A DNA stretch of 64,000 bases from Kitasatospora sp052076145 (GCF_052076145.1 NZ_CP197246.1:2542001-2606000); one strand, 5' to 3'; counted from the stretch's first letter, positions 48,855 through 56,515 are shown. A program made the numbers and translations. Notes: generated from the letters alone by a model not told the origin.

Positions 48855-50015
48855 ATGGCCAACGAGACAGAGGTTGCGGTCGGCGTGACGGAGGAGTCCG
48901 TACGCGAGGCACTCGCGACCGTCAACGACCCGGAGATCAACCGTCCGATCACCGAGATCGGGATGGTGAAATCGGTCGAGATCGACGACGACGGCACCGT
49001 CCGCGTCGCGGTCTACCTGACCGTGTCCGGCTGTCCGATGCGCGAGACGATCACCAGCCGGGTGACCGAGGCCGTCACCGCCGTCGCGGGCGTCACGGCC
49101 GTCGAGGTCGAGCTCGACGTGATGAGCGACGAGCAGCGCAAGGAGCTCTCCACCCTGCTGCGCGGCGGGGCGCCCGAGCGGGAGATCCCGTTCGCCAAGC
49201 CCGGCACGCTGACCCGGGTCTACGCGGTCGCCTCCGGCAAGGGCGGCGTCGGCAAGTCCTCGGTGACGGTCAACCTGGCCGCCGCGATGGCCGCCGACGG
49301 TATGAAGGTCGCCGTGGTGGACGCCGACATCTACGGGCACAGCGTGCCCCGGATGCTGGGTGTCGAGGGCCGCCCGACCCAGGTCCAGGACATGATCATG
49401 CCGCCGTCCTCGCACGGCGTGAAGGTCATCTCGATCGGCATGTTCACCCCGGGCAACACGCCGGTCGTCTGGCGCGGGCCGATGCTGCACCGCGCCCTCC
49501 AGCAGTTCCTCGCGGACGTCTACTGGGGCGACCTGGACGTGCTGCTGCTCGACCTCCCGCCGGGCACCGGTGACATCGCCATCTCCGTCGCCCAGCTGGT
49601 GCCGAACGCCGAGATCCTGATCGTCACCACCCCGCAGATGGCCGCCGCGGAGGTCGCCGAGCGCGCGGGCACCATCGCGCTGCAGACCCACCAGAAGATC
49701 GTGGGCGTGATCGAGAACATGGCCGGCATGCCGTGCCCGCACTGCGACGAGATCGTCGACGTCTTCGGCACCGGCGGCGGCCAGATCGTCGCCGAAGCCC
49801 TGACCCGCTCGGTCGGCGCGACCGTCCCCGTCCTCGGCTCCATCCCGATCGACGTCCGCCTCCGCGAGGGCGGCGACGACGGCACCCCCGTCGTCCTGGC
49901 CGCCCCCGACTCCCCGGCCGGCGCCGCCCTCCGCGCCGTCGCCGGCAAGCTCAGCGGCCGCCAGCGCGGCCTCTCCGGCTTGTCCCTGGGGCTGACCCCG
50001 AAGAACAAGTTCTGA
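48855..50015 (+). CDS. mrp: Mrp/ApbC-type iron-sulfur carrier ATPase
   Basis: A 386-residue P-loop ATPase that carries and inserts Fe-S clusters. An N-terminal MIP18/DUF59 domain (1-100) precedes the deviant Walker A GKGGVGKSS (about 123-131), VDADIYGHSVPRMLG, the LLDLPPGTGD motif and the cluster-binding CPHC (about 296-299). All are intact. The ATG at 48855 lies 6 nt after TACCAT, so the mRNA may be leaderless, although the gene follows DUF1003 by only 56 bp. The 3' end serves as the attachment site of an integrative element; the 13-bp duplicated sequence includes the stop codon, so the protein is unchanged. Confidence 0.95.
   Translation: MANETEVAVGVTEESVREALATVNDPEINRPITEIGMVKSVEIDDDGTVRVAVYLTVSGCPMRETITSRVTEAVTAVAGVTAVEVELDVMSDEQRKELSTLLRGGAPEREIPFAKPGTLTRVYAVASGKGGVGKSSVTVNLAAAMAADGMKVAVVDADIYGHSVPRMLGVEGRPTQVQDMIMPPSSHGVKVISIGMFTPGNTPVVWRGPMLHRALQQFLADVYWGDLDVLLLDLPPGTGDIAISVAQLVPNAEILIVTTPQMAAAEVAERAGTIALQTHQKIVGVIENMAGMPCPHCDEIVDVFGTGGGQIVAEALTRSVGATVPVLGSIPIDVRLREGGDDGTPVVLAAPDSPAGAALRAVAGKLSGRQRGLSGLSLGLTPKNKF
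50003..50015 (+). repeat. Left attachment repeat (end of mrp)
   Basis: GAACAAGTTCTGA; contains the mrp stop codon TGA (50013-50015). The inner GAAC-aa-GTTC is an inverted repeat, as expected for the core of a tyrosine-recombinase site. Confidence 0.78.
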
Positions 50016-50126
50016 TCAGGCACTCGGCTGACCAGCGACCGAACACCGCTTCGGCTCTCTGACCAGCATCTATACCGTCGCTAGTTGTCAACGTTGATTG
50101 GCACTGGTTGACCCCATACGGCCCAG

Positions 50127-50160
50127 AGACGGCCCCGGGACTCGCCTCCCGGGGCCGTCT
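50127..50160. terminator. Hairpin inside the element, left end
   Basis: AGACGGCCCCGGG pairs perfectly with CCCGGGGCCGTCT around 8 nt. It probably ends the small membrane-protein transcript coming from the right. Confidence 0.8.
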
Positions 50161-50183
50161 AGTGCGTTTAGGTGGACAAGGGC

Positions 50184-50489
50184 TCAGCTTTGCGCCGAAG
50201 TTGCGAAACCTGCCCATTCGCGCCAGCCCTGGGAAATCTCGTCACCGCTCCAACGCCACGGTTTAGTCCACATCTTGGGGATCCCGTGAATCCGTGCGCT
50301 GTAGTCGCGACGCATAGCGGCATACAGCACTACTAGCGGCGTCAACGCCACGGCCAGGACGCTCGCGACAAGTGCCCCGCTCAGTGCCAATACCGTCACA
50401 AGTACGCCTAACGCAGCGAGCAGAAGCGTTACAGGGGATCTGATGATCGAAACCCCGAACCGTTCGAAACGACCTGCTTGCTCTGGCAT
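50184..50489 (-). CDS. Small membrane protein of the integrative element
   Basis: A 101-residue protein that I do not recognise. A short charged start (MPEQAGRFERFGVSIIRS) is followed by two close hydrophobic segments (about 19-38 and 41-60, PVTLLLAALGVLVTVLALSG and SVLAVALTPLVVLYAAM) and a cytoplasmic tail rich in Trp (KMWTKPWRW, DEISQGWREWAG). The ATG at 50489 has GGAGG 5 nt upstream. It is the only cargo gene visible and reads away from the integrase. Codons are less G/C-biased than in the host genes. Roles such as superinfection exclusion or membrane-acting toxin are conceivable but unsupported. Confidence 0.65.
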   Translation of the reverse strand: MPEQAGRFERFGVSIIRSPVTLLLAALGVLVTVLALSGALVASVLAVALTPLVVLYAAMRRDYSARIHGIPKMWTKPWRWSGDEISQGWREWAGFATSAQS

Positions 50490-51085
50490 GGAGACCTCCG
50501 AGCCACTTACCGCCCACGTACGACGAAAAACCAGACCCTGTGTCCAGCTTAGAAGGCCCTCCGGCCCTTGGCCTCGCGGGTGGTGGAGCGGTTTTGGCCG
50601 GTGTCCTGTCTGGTCTGGGTCCGAGCATGATCGGGGGGCCGTAAGCTGTTGCGACTCGGTCAGGGGCTTCTGGGCCTGACCGCAATTTGGCCGAGTGGCC
50701 CCCCGTTCTTGCTCAGTGCGGGTACCGGTCCTGGCAGGTGGGTAAAACCGTGGAGCCGCCCGCCCCCGGCCACGGCGGGGTCTGAACATCCACTCGGCAC
50801 AAGGCGCCAGCAGCTGGCGCGGCCGGCGCCGCCGAAGCGGGGCGAAGACAGGAGCGACGGCGAGCGGCGGGCCAGCGCCGCGAGCGCAGCGAGCCTTGAT
50901 TAAGTAGCGAAACTCGTAACACCCCTCCCACCTCCACTCCTCCTCTCTGCCCTTCCCAACTCACTGCTCTTACATCAAGGCGAATCGACCGATCACGGCC
51001 GTCACGTCGTCATGGCGCTTGCCCCGGAAGTCCCGGCCCCAACGGCAAGCCCGTCAGGGTCAAGACCGACCGCCACGGCACCGGC
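50490..51085. other. Non-coding centre of the integrative element
   Basis: About 600 bp without a convincing gene. It contains a promoter region for the small membrane gene (an AAAAACCAGA tract near 50525), the nested inverted repeat at 50632-50705, a stretch of C-rich, T-rich sequence at 50920-50970, and the disrupted 5' part of the integrase frame after 51010. No excisionase-like frame was found. Confidence 0.5.
50632..50705. repeat. Nested inverted repeat in the element
   Basis: Outer arms CGGGGGGCC (50632) and GGCCCCCCG (50697) enclose middle arms ACTCGG (50654) and CCGAGT (50691), which enclose GGTCAGG/CCTGACC (50658-50664 and 50675-50681). The result is a three-tier cruciform or RNA stem. 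It might be an origin-like site, a transfer or recombination site, or a small structured RNA. Confidence 0.6.
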
Positions 51086-52270
51086 ATGCGCTACCGCGCC
51101 CGGTACATCGGCCCCGACGGCACCGAGAAGTCCAAGAGCTTCCCCGACCGCCAGAAGCGGCAGGCCGATCAGTGGCTCGCGCAGCTCGAAGCCGACATGG
51201 CACGCGGCCAGTACATCGACCCCAACGCCGGACGGATCACCGTGAGGCAGCACGCCGAAAAGTGGCTGGCCTCGCTGACCATGGACCCGCAGTCGTACGT
51301 CAGTACCGAGCAGCGCATCCGGCTTCACGTGGTGCCGCACCTCGGCACCCGGCCGCTCAGTGCGCTTCGGCCATCCGACATCCGCGAGTGGCTGGTGAAG
51401 CTGGCCGCTGGCGGGCTCGCTCCGGCTTCGCAGCGGGTGATCTTCGCTAACCTGAGCACGATGCTCACCGCTGCGGTCGAGGACCGGCTCATCCCGAGCA
51501 ACCCGTGTCGCTCAACTTCCGTGCGTCCGCCGAAGCTTGCTCCTCGGCGCCTCGTGCCCTGGTCCCGTGAGTGGGTCCTCGGTGTACGGGCTGCCGTCCC
51601 GGCCAGGCTCAGGCCCATGGTGGACCTGGGGGCAGGTTGCGGCCTGCGTCAGGGGGAGATCTTCGGCTTGGCGGCGGACGATATCGACTTCACCAAGGGC
51701 GTCGTGAACGTCGTCCGACAGGTCCGACTGATCAGGAACCGCCCGGTCTTCTCCTTGCCGAAGGGCGGGAAGACCCGGTCCGTCCCGCTCCCCGACTCGG
51801 TGGCAGCATCTCTCCGGGCCCACCTCGCGGTGCACCCGCCGGTCACCATCTCCCTGCCCTGGCGGAGCGTGGACGGTCGGCCCGTCTCGGCGGACCTGCT
51901 CTTCGTGGACGCCAACAAGCGCAACCTGAACCGCAATCGCTTCAACGTCGAGATCTGGCGCCCGGCTCTCAAATCCGCCGGCATCCCGGCTGGCCGCGAG
52001 AACGGAATGCATGCGCTGCGGCACTTCTACGCCTCGGTCCTGCTGCGCTTCGGGGAGAGCATCAAGGCCCTGAGCGTGTACCTGGGGCACCGCGATCCCG
52101 GGTTCACCCTGCGCTCGTACACCCACCTGATGCCCGACGCCGAGAACCGCCCGAAGGCCGCGATCGACCAGGCCCTCGGCGGCCCCGACCCGGCTGACGG
52201 CCCAGCGACGGCCCCGGGGCCCAATGCTGACGATAAGTCAGCTGATCAGAGGCCCGATGAGCTGAGTTGA
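51086..52270 (+). CDS. int: Tyrosine-type site-specific integrase
   Basis: A phage-type tyrosine recombinase, 394 residues from the ATG at 51086. It has an N-terminal arm-binding AP2-like region (RYRARYIGPDGTEKSKSFPD), a core-binding SAM-like domain (ITVRQHAEKWLASLTMDPQS onward) and a catalytic domain with GCGLRQGE (first Arg), the KGGKTRSVPL turn, MHALRHFYAS (HxxR), LGHRDPGFTLRSYTHLM (His and Tyr nucleophile). All active residues are present. The usual N-terminal residues (PNGKPVRVKTDRHGTG) are readable in frame before the ATG but have no start codon; the start may be lost through a 1-base shift in a C-run near 51040. Its stop overlaps the right attachment repeat. Confidence 0.93.
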   Translation: MRYRARYIGPDGTEKSKSFPDRQKRQADQWLAQLEADMARGQYIDPNAGRITVRQHAEKWLASLTMDPQSYVSTEQRIRLHVVPHLGTRPLSALRPSDIREWLVKLAAGGLAPASQRVIFANLSTMLTAAVEDRLIPSNPCRSTSVRPPKLAPRRLVPWSREWVLGVRAAVPARLRPMVDLGAGCGLRQGEIFGLAADDIDFTKGVVNVVRQVRLIRNRPVFSLPKGGKTRSVPLPDSVAASLRAHLAVHPPVTISLPWRSVDGRPVSADLLFVDANKRNLNRNRFNVEIWRPALKSAGIPAGRENGMHALRHFYASVLLRFGESIKALSVYLGHRDPGFTLRSYTHLMPDAENRPKAAIDQALGGPDPADGPATAPGPNADDKSADQRPDELS

Positions 52271-52281
52271 ACAAGTTCTGA
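52269..52281 (+). repeat. Right attachment repeat
   Basis: GAACAAGTTCTGA, identical to 50003-50015; overlaps the integrase stop codon (TGA at 52268-52270). Flanking bases differ (AGTT before, CCCG after), so identity is limited to the 13-bp core. Confidence 0.78.
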
Positions 52282-52292
52282 CCCGCTGAGAC

Positions 52293-52332
52293 GCACCGGA
52301 GCGTCACCCCCCTGGGGATGACGCTCCGGTGC
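52293..52332. terminator. Probable original mrp terminator, now beyond the element
   Basis: GCACCGGAGCGTCA pairs perfectly over 14 bp with TGACGCTCCGGTGC around 12 nt. It lies 11 bp after the right repeat; before insertion it would have been 11 bp past the mrp stop. It now ends the integrase transcript and, in reverse, the gene at 52346. Confidence 0.8.
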
Positions 52333-52345
52333 CTGCGCGAGCAGG

Positions 52346-53032
52346 TCAGCGGGCCGTGTAGGCCGTCAGGTCGGTGACGGTGCCGAAGCCGGCACCGTAG
52401 GCGCTGATGCCTCGGCCGTAGGCGCCCAGGAGGACTCCGGGAGCCTCGCCGGCCAGGACCCAGCCGTATTCGGACTCGCGGTAGCGGAAGGGCTGCGGGA
52501 GGCCGTTGACGGGGAGGGTGAGGGTGGACCAGCCGGGGCCGTCGAGGTCGTCGGCGAGGTCCCAGGCGAGGGCGGTCTGCTGGTCGAGCCAGTCCTGCCG
52601 CAGGGCCCGGTCGAGCTGGCCCGGCCAGGTCGCGGCGAGCAGGCCGGAGCCGGCCAGCCAGGCGGCGGAGGAGGCCGAGGTCGCCTCCAGGGTGCCGGTG
52701 TTGTCGGCGCTGCGCCGGACGTCGCGGCGGCCCATCGTGACCACCACCGCGAACCGGCGGACGTCCCGGGCCTCGTAGCTCTTGGCCGGCTCCTCGCCGT
52801 GGCCGAGCGTGCCGTAGTCGACGCCGGTGCGCTGCCCGCCCCGGGCGGTGCCCGCACCGGCCTGCATCAGCCAGCGGCGGCCCGTCCAGCCGTCGTCCAG
52901 GCCGTACCAGGGGAAGTCCGCGGCCAGGTAGGGCGCCATCGGATCGGCCGGCGGACCGGCCTGGGCGCCGACCACCGCCGCGCCCTGCTCCCCCGCCGTG
53001 GCCGTGCTGCTCGCACTGCTCCTCGCGTCCAT
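52346..53032 (-). CDS. Hypothetical protein
   Basis: A 228-residue soluble protein that I do not recognise. After a disordered Ala/Ser-rich start, the body is Trp- and Tyr-rich (FPWYGLDDGWTGRRWLMQAG, ALRQDWLDQQTALAWDLADD, GWSTLTLPVNGLPQPFRYRE) and ends with a Gly-rich strand pattern that could be an alpha/beta domain. No catalytic motif or membrane segment is visible. The ATG at 53032 has AGGAGG 7 nt upstream, so expression is credible. It lies next to the tatB gene on the same strand with 173 bp between. Similar proteins occur in streptomycetes. Confidence 0.65.
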   Translation of the reverse strand: MDARSSASSTATAGEQGAAVVGAQAGPPADPMAPYLAADFPWYGLDDGWTGRRWLMQAGAGTARGGQRTGVDYGTLGHGEEPAKSYEARDVRRFAVVVTMGRRDVRRSADNTGTLEATSASSAAWLAGSGLLAATWPGQLDRALRQDWLDQQTALAWDLADDLDGPGWSTLTLPVNGLPQPFRYRESEYGWVLAGEAPGVLLGAYGRGISAYGAGFGTVTDLTAYTAR

Positions 53033-53205
53033 CCCCGGGCCTCCTCGACACCTGTTCCCTGCGCAGCGGGCTCCATGGTGGCGCACGCCGACGCTCCCGC
53101 CCGGGAGATCGCGGCCGGAACAGCCGTGACCTGGCCCACACCGGGAGACGTAAGCACAATAGCGGCGCGCACCGGAAAGCCCGGCGCAGCCGTACGCGAG
53201 GGCTC

Positions 53206-53625
53206 TCAGGTGGCGTCGAGGTCGAACGGCGGGCGCTCGCCCTTCACCAGCGGGTCGCCCGTCGCCGGGGCCGGGGAGGGGCTCTTGGTGAGGTCGGCGG
53301 GCGCGGCCTTCGGCGGCTCGTCGTTGAGGACGGACTTGAAGTCCAGCCCGTCGCGGATCTCCTTGAACCCGAGCGGGTCCTCGTTGCCGCCGAGCAGCTG
53401 CTTGCGGACGAAGGTCTTCGGGTGCAGGTCCTCGAAGTCGAAGTCCTTGAACTCCGGGCCGAGCTCGGAGCGGATGTCCTCCTTGGCGCTGTCCGCGAAG
53501 GACCGGATCTTCCGGATGAAGCCCATCGTGTCCTGGATCAGCTTGGGCAGCTTGTCCGGCCCGAAGATGACGACGGCCATGATGACGAGCGTCACGACCT
53601 CGAGTGGGCCTATGTCGGAGAACAC
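53206..53625 (-). CDS. tatB: Sec-independent protein translocase subunit TatB
   Basis: A 139-residue Tat component. A single N-terminal transmembrane helix (GPLEVVTLVIMAVVIFGPDK) leads through the hinge FGPDKLPKL to an amphipathic helix (IQDTMGFIRKIRSFADSAKE) and an acidic, Pro-rich C-terminal tail (ending ERPPFDLDAT). Glu at position 9 and the FGP motif are conserved. With TatA and TatC it exports folded, twin-arginine proteins. The GTG at 53625 has GGAG 5 nt upstream. In M. tuberculosis tatB (Rv1224c) also sits near sigE/rseA and mrp; here only 153 bp separate it from the anti-sigma gene. Confidence 0.95.
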   Translation of the reverse strand: MFSDIGPLEVVTLVIMAVVIFGPDKLPKLIQDTMGFIRKIRSFADSAKEDIRSELGPEFKDFDFEDLHPKTFVRKQLLGGNEDPLGFKEIRDGLDFKSVLNDEPPKAAPADLTKSPSPAPATGDPLVKGERPPFDLDAT

Positions 53626-53778
53626 GTAAGCTCCCAGCTCCTGATGGACGAACCCGATGAGCTCGAAGGTCAGCGGTCTCTACAGCGTAATGGCCACCGG
53701 CCGGACTTTGGCCCCCGAGTTGATGAAGCCGGGGCAAAGTTCAACCGGTGGCCGATCCCAGGTCACCGTGGGCCGGGC

Positions 53779-54825
53779 TCAGCGCAGCAGGTGCTGCGGG
53801 ATGACGTGGTCGGCGTCGGCCTGGCCGCCGTACGGCGCCTGCGGGACGGCGCCCGCGCCGTGCGACGCCCGTACGGGGTAGACCGGGAAGTCGACCGAGA
53901 GTTCACCCGTGATGGGGACGACGGGTGCGCCGCCGCCGACCCGGGCCGGGTTCACCGCCGAACCGTGCTGCTGGTCGTCGCCCGCCAGCAGGCCGGAGAC
54001 GCCGCCGACCCCGCCGAGCGTGACGGCCGCGACCGAGAAGGCCCCGGCGGCGGCGAAGACGAACCGCCGGGCGCGCGGCGCGGCCGGACGGGCCACCGCG
54101 GCGGGCATCAGCGAGCCCAGCCCGCCGGGCCCACGCCGCTCGGAGCGGGCCGGGGCGGGCCTGGGCGCCGCCTGGCGCTGGGCGTGCTGATCGGCCTGGC
54201 CGCGCTGCTCCGCCTGGCCGTAGCCGGGCTGCTGCGGCCTGCGGCCGGCCCGGGGGTCGACGCCGGGCAGCGGCGACTGCGCGCCGAGCGCGCCCGCGCC
54301 GAAGGAGGCGCCGGCGCCACGGCCGAACGACCCGCCGGTCAGTCGGCTGCCGCCTATCGTGCCCGCCGCGCCGAGCGCGGCGGTGGCCGAGCCACCGGAA
54401 CCGGAGCTGCCCGAACCTGATCCGCCGGGCCCGGAGCCGCCCGGCTCGTCGTCCGGCAGGGCCGCGACGGCCATCAGGCGGGACATCAGCGTCGCGGACG
54501 GGCCGGGGGTGCCGGTGTGCGTCAGCAGGTGCTTGACGGCCCGGCCCTCGTCCGCCTCGGAGAGGCACTCGGGGCAGGTCGCCAGGTGGGACTGGACACG
54601 CTCGCGCGAGTCGTGGCCGAGCTCACCGTCGACGAAGGCCGAGAGCCGCTCGCCCAGGTGGTGCTCGTCGGGCAGCGGATCGGCGGGCTGCACCGGCAGC
54701 CCGCGCATGGCGGCGGCCTGGTCCACGGCCTCGCCACGGCGCCCGAGCTGCGCCCAGCCCGAGCCGCGCCGGGAGCGCCCGGAGGGTTCGAGGCCCGTCG
54801 GGCCGGACGGGTTGGCGCTGGTCAC
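53779..54825 (-). CDS. rseA: Zinc-finger anti-sigma factor of the SigE pair (RseA-like)
   Basis: A 348-residue membrane protein. The zinc anti-sigma motif is GELGHDSRERVQSHLATCPE followed by C, i.e. HxxxCxxC at about 90-97. A disordered Gly/Ala/Ser-rich linker (140-250; SGPGGSGSGSSGSGGSAT) leads to one transmembrane segment (about 260-285, FVFAAAGAFSVAAVTLGGVG) and a short extracytoplasmic tail. Such proteins hold ECF sigma factors at the membrane until proteolysis or redox change. It overlaps the sigma gene by 4 nt (ATGA), so it is co-translated with its partner. The HtrA-type protease gene that often follows is absent here. Confidence 0.88.
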   Translation of the reverse strand: MTSANPSGPTGLEPSGRSRRGSGWAQLGRRGEAVDQAAAMRGLPVQPADPLPDEHHLGERLSAFVDGELGHDSRERVQSHLATCPECLSEADEGRAVKHLLTHTGTPGPSATLMSRLMAVAALPDDEPGGSGPGGSGSGSSGSGGSATAALGAAGTIGGSRLTGGSFGRGAGASFGAGALGAQSPLPGVDPRAGRRPQQPGYGQAEQRGQADQHAQRQAAPRPAPARSERRGPGGLGSLMPAAVARPAAPRARRFVFAAAGAFSVAAVTLGGVGGVSGLLAGDDQQHGSAVNPARVGGGAPVVPITGELSVDFPVYPVRASHGAGAVPQAPYGGQADADHVIPQHLLR

Positions 54826-55652
54826 GAGCGCCCCCGTTCACCACCGCCGGAGGGGCCCGCCTCGGCGCCGACGGCGACCGGCTCGGCCGTGCCACCGCGG
54901 CGGACACGGCCGGGAGCGGCACCGGGTGCGCGGTGCTTGAGAGCGGCCCGCAGGTGCGAGCGGCCACGGTGGATGCGGCTGCGCACGGTGCCGAGCTTCA
55001 CCCCGAGCGTCGCGGCGATCTCCTCGTACGAGAGGCCCTCGATGTCGCAGAGCACCACCGCGGCCCGGAACTCGGGCGCGAGGGTGTCCAGCGCCTGCTG
55101 GACGTCGGCGTCGAAGTGGGTGTCACTGAAGTGCTGCGCCGGGCTCGGCTCGCGGCTCGGCAGCCGCTCGGCCGCGTCGTCGCCGAGGGCGTCGAAGCGG
55201 ATCCGCTGGCGTCGGCGGACCATGTCGAGGAAGAGATTGGTGGTGATCCGGTGCAGCCAGCCCTCGAAGGTGCCCGGCGTGTACGTGGAGAGCGAGCGGA
55301 ACACCCGGACGAAGACCTCCTGGGTCAAGTCCTCGGCGTCGTGCTGATTGCCCGTCAGGCGGTAGGCCAGCCGGTAGACCCGGGCACTGTGCGCCTCGAC
55401 GATCTCCTCCCAGCTGGGAGGCGTCCACGTCTGCGCGTCGGGGCCCTCGGCGAAGGCGACATGCGGGGCGGGAGCGACAATCACCGCGTCGTCGGCTGCG
55501 GTCGACTTGTCCAGGGGGGTTTGCGCGGACTTGTTCATCACGGGCTTCGGCGTACGGACCGACGCAAGGCCGCGGAGAGGCCGCAGCACAGGGGCGTCGC
55601 CCTCAGCCACACCTCCTCGGTCGGCTCTTCTGCCCAGCAGGGCCACCACCAT
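54822..55652 (-). CDS. sigE: ECF RNA polymerase sigma factor SigE-like
   Basis: A protein of about 276 residues. Sigma-70 region 2 is at about 102-170 (VYRLAYRLTGNQHDAEDLTQ, EVFVRVFRSL, FEGWLHRITTNLFLDMVRRR) and region 4 at about 205-255 (LDTLAPEFRAAVVLCDIEGL, SYEEIAATLGVKLGTVRSRI). The C-terminal tail is basic and Gly-rich. The ATG at 55652 has GAGG 5 nt upstream; an ATG at 55538 would give a 238-residue form. It is coupled to the zinc anti-sigma gene. In M. tuberculosis the same order (O-methyltransferase, sigE, rseA, tatB) is found at Rv1220c-Rv1224c; there SigE governs envelope stress. Confidence 0.93.
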   Translation of the reverse strand: MVVALLGRRADRGGVAEGDAPVLRPLRGLASVRTPKPVMNKSAQTPLDKSTAADDAVIVAPAPHVAFAEGPDAQTWTPPSWEEIVEAHSARVYRLAYRLTGNQHDAEDLTQEVFVRVFRSLSTYTPGTFEGWLHRITTNLFLDMVRRRQRIRFDALGDDAAERLPSREPSPAQHFSDTHFDADVQQALDTLAPEFRAAVVLCDIEGLSYEEIAATLGVKLGTVRSRIHRGRSHLRAALKHRAPGAAPGRVRRGGTAEPVAVGAEAGPSGGGERGRS

Positions 55653-55807
55653 ATCCACCTCACCCGTCGGATCTGGATAAAAGCGCTCGACCGCCGCCCA
55701 CCGCCCGGCCCCGGGGGGTCTCCGGCGATCGTGCGTGGGCCGATCACCCCTTTCCTTCAGGACCAACGGCCGGTCATCGAACGCGGTTCCCGCCCGGCCA
55801 GTAATCT

Positions 55808-56515
55808 GTGCCAGGAAATATCGACATCCGGCACCCCGAGGCCGGCCGACCGCCCGTCAGAGCTCCAGGAGAGGCAGCCATCACCGAGTACGGGTCCGCG
55901 CATGCGGCGCTCGCCGACACCTACGTCGGTGAGGACGCGGTGCTGACCTACGCCCGAGCCCTCTCCGCACGGACCGGCATCCGGGCGATCGGGCCGAGCG
56001 GCGGTGCCTGCCTCCGGCTGCTCGCCGCCGCACTGGACGCCAAGGCCGTCGCCGAGATCGGCACCGGCACCGGCGTCTCCGGCGTCTACCTGCTGCGCGG
56101 CATGCGGCCGGACGGCGTACTCACCACCGTCGACGCCGAGCCGGTGCGCCAGCAGTTCGCCCGCGAGGCGTACCACGCGGCCGGTTTCGCCCCGAACCGC
56201 TCACGCTTCATCCCCGGGCGGGCCCTGGACGTGCTGCCGCGGCTCGCCGACGGCCAGTACGACCTCGTCTTCTGCGACGGTGACCCGGCCGAATCGGCGG
56301 CGTACCTTGCAGAATCGTTGCGGCTGCTGCGCCCCGGCGGGATGGTCTGCTTCGAGGGCGTCTTCCAGGAGGGCCGCCTCGCCGCGCCCGACCACCGCGA
56401 CCCGCAGACCCACGCCGTCCGCGAGCTGGTCCGCGAGGTGCGGGAGAGCGAGCTGCTGCTGCCGGCCCTGCTGCCGGTCAGCGACGGGCTGCTCTGCGCA
56501 GTCAAGCGCCACTGA
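55808..56515 (+). CDS. O-methyltransferase, class I SAM-dependent
   Basis: A Rossmann-fold methyltransferase. The SAM motif is VAEIGTGTGVSGVYLL, then LTTVDAEP (ribose-binding Asp), YDLVFCDGDP and LLRPGGMVCFEGV, ending with LLPVSDGLLCAVKRH. It is divergent from sigE, as is Rv1220c. The reading frame starts at GTG 55808 (235 residues), which has no ribosome-binding site; the sequence TAATCT just before it looks like a -10 that would start transcription after this GTG. A good AGGAGAGG stands just before an ATC codon at 55880, where homologues usually start with VTE. The start is therefore unsettled. The substrate is unknown; the sequence resembles catechol-O-methyltransferase-type enzymes. Confidence 0.88.
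   Translation: MPGNIDIRHPEAGRPPVRAPGEAAITEYGSAHAALADTYVGEDAVLTYARALSARTGIRAIGPSGGACLRLLAAALDAKAVAEIGTGTGVSGVYLLRGMRPDGVLTTVDAEPVRQQFAREAYHAAGFAPNRSRFIPGRALDVLPRLADGQYDLVFCDGDPAESAAYLAESLRLLRPGGMVCFEGVFQEGRLAAPDHRDPQTHAVRELVREVRESELLLPALLPVSDGLLCAVKRH

Larger units (their letters stand above)
50003..52281 (+). mobile_element. Small integrative element inserted at the 3' end of mrp
   Basis: A 13-bp direct repeat, GAACAAGTTCTGA, occurs at the end of mrp (50003-50015) and again at 52269-52281. Between the copies lie a tyrosine integrase reading toward the right end, a small membrane protein and a nested inverted repeat; nothing resembling replication or transfer genes is seen. The DNA is visibly less G/C-rich in parts. 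A 14-bp hairpin just right of the second copy looks like the original mrp terminator, displaced by the insertion. The element is probably a remnant or a minimal satellite that depends on others. Confidence 0.8.
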
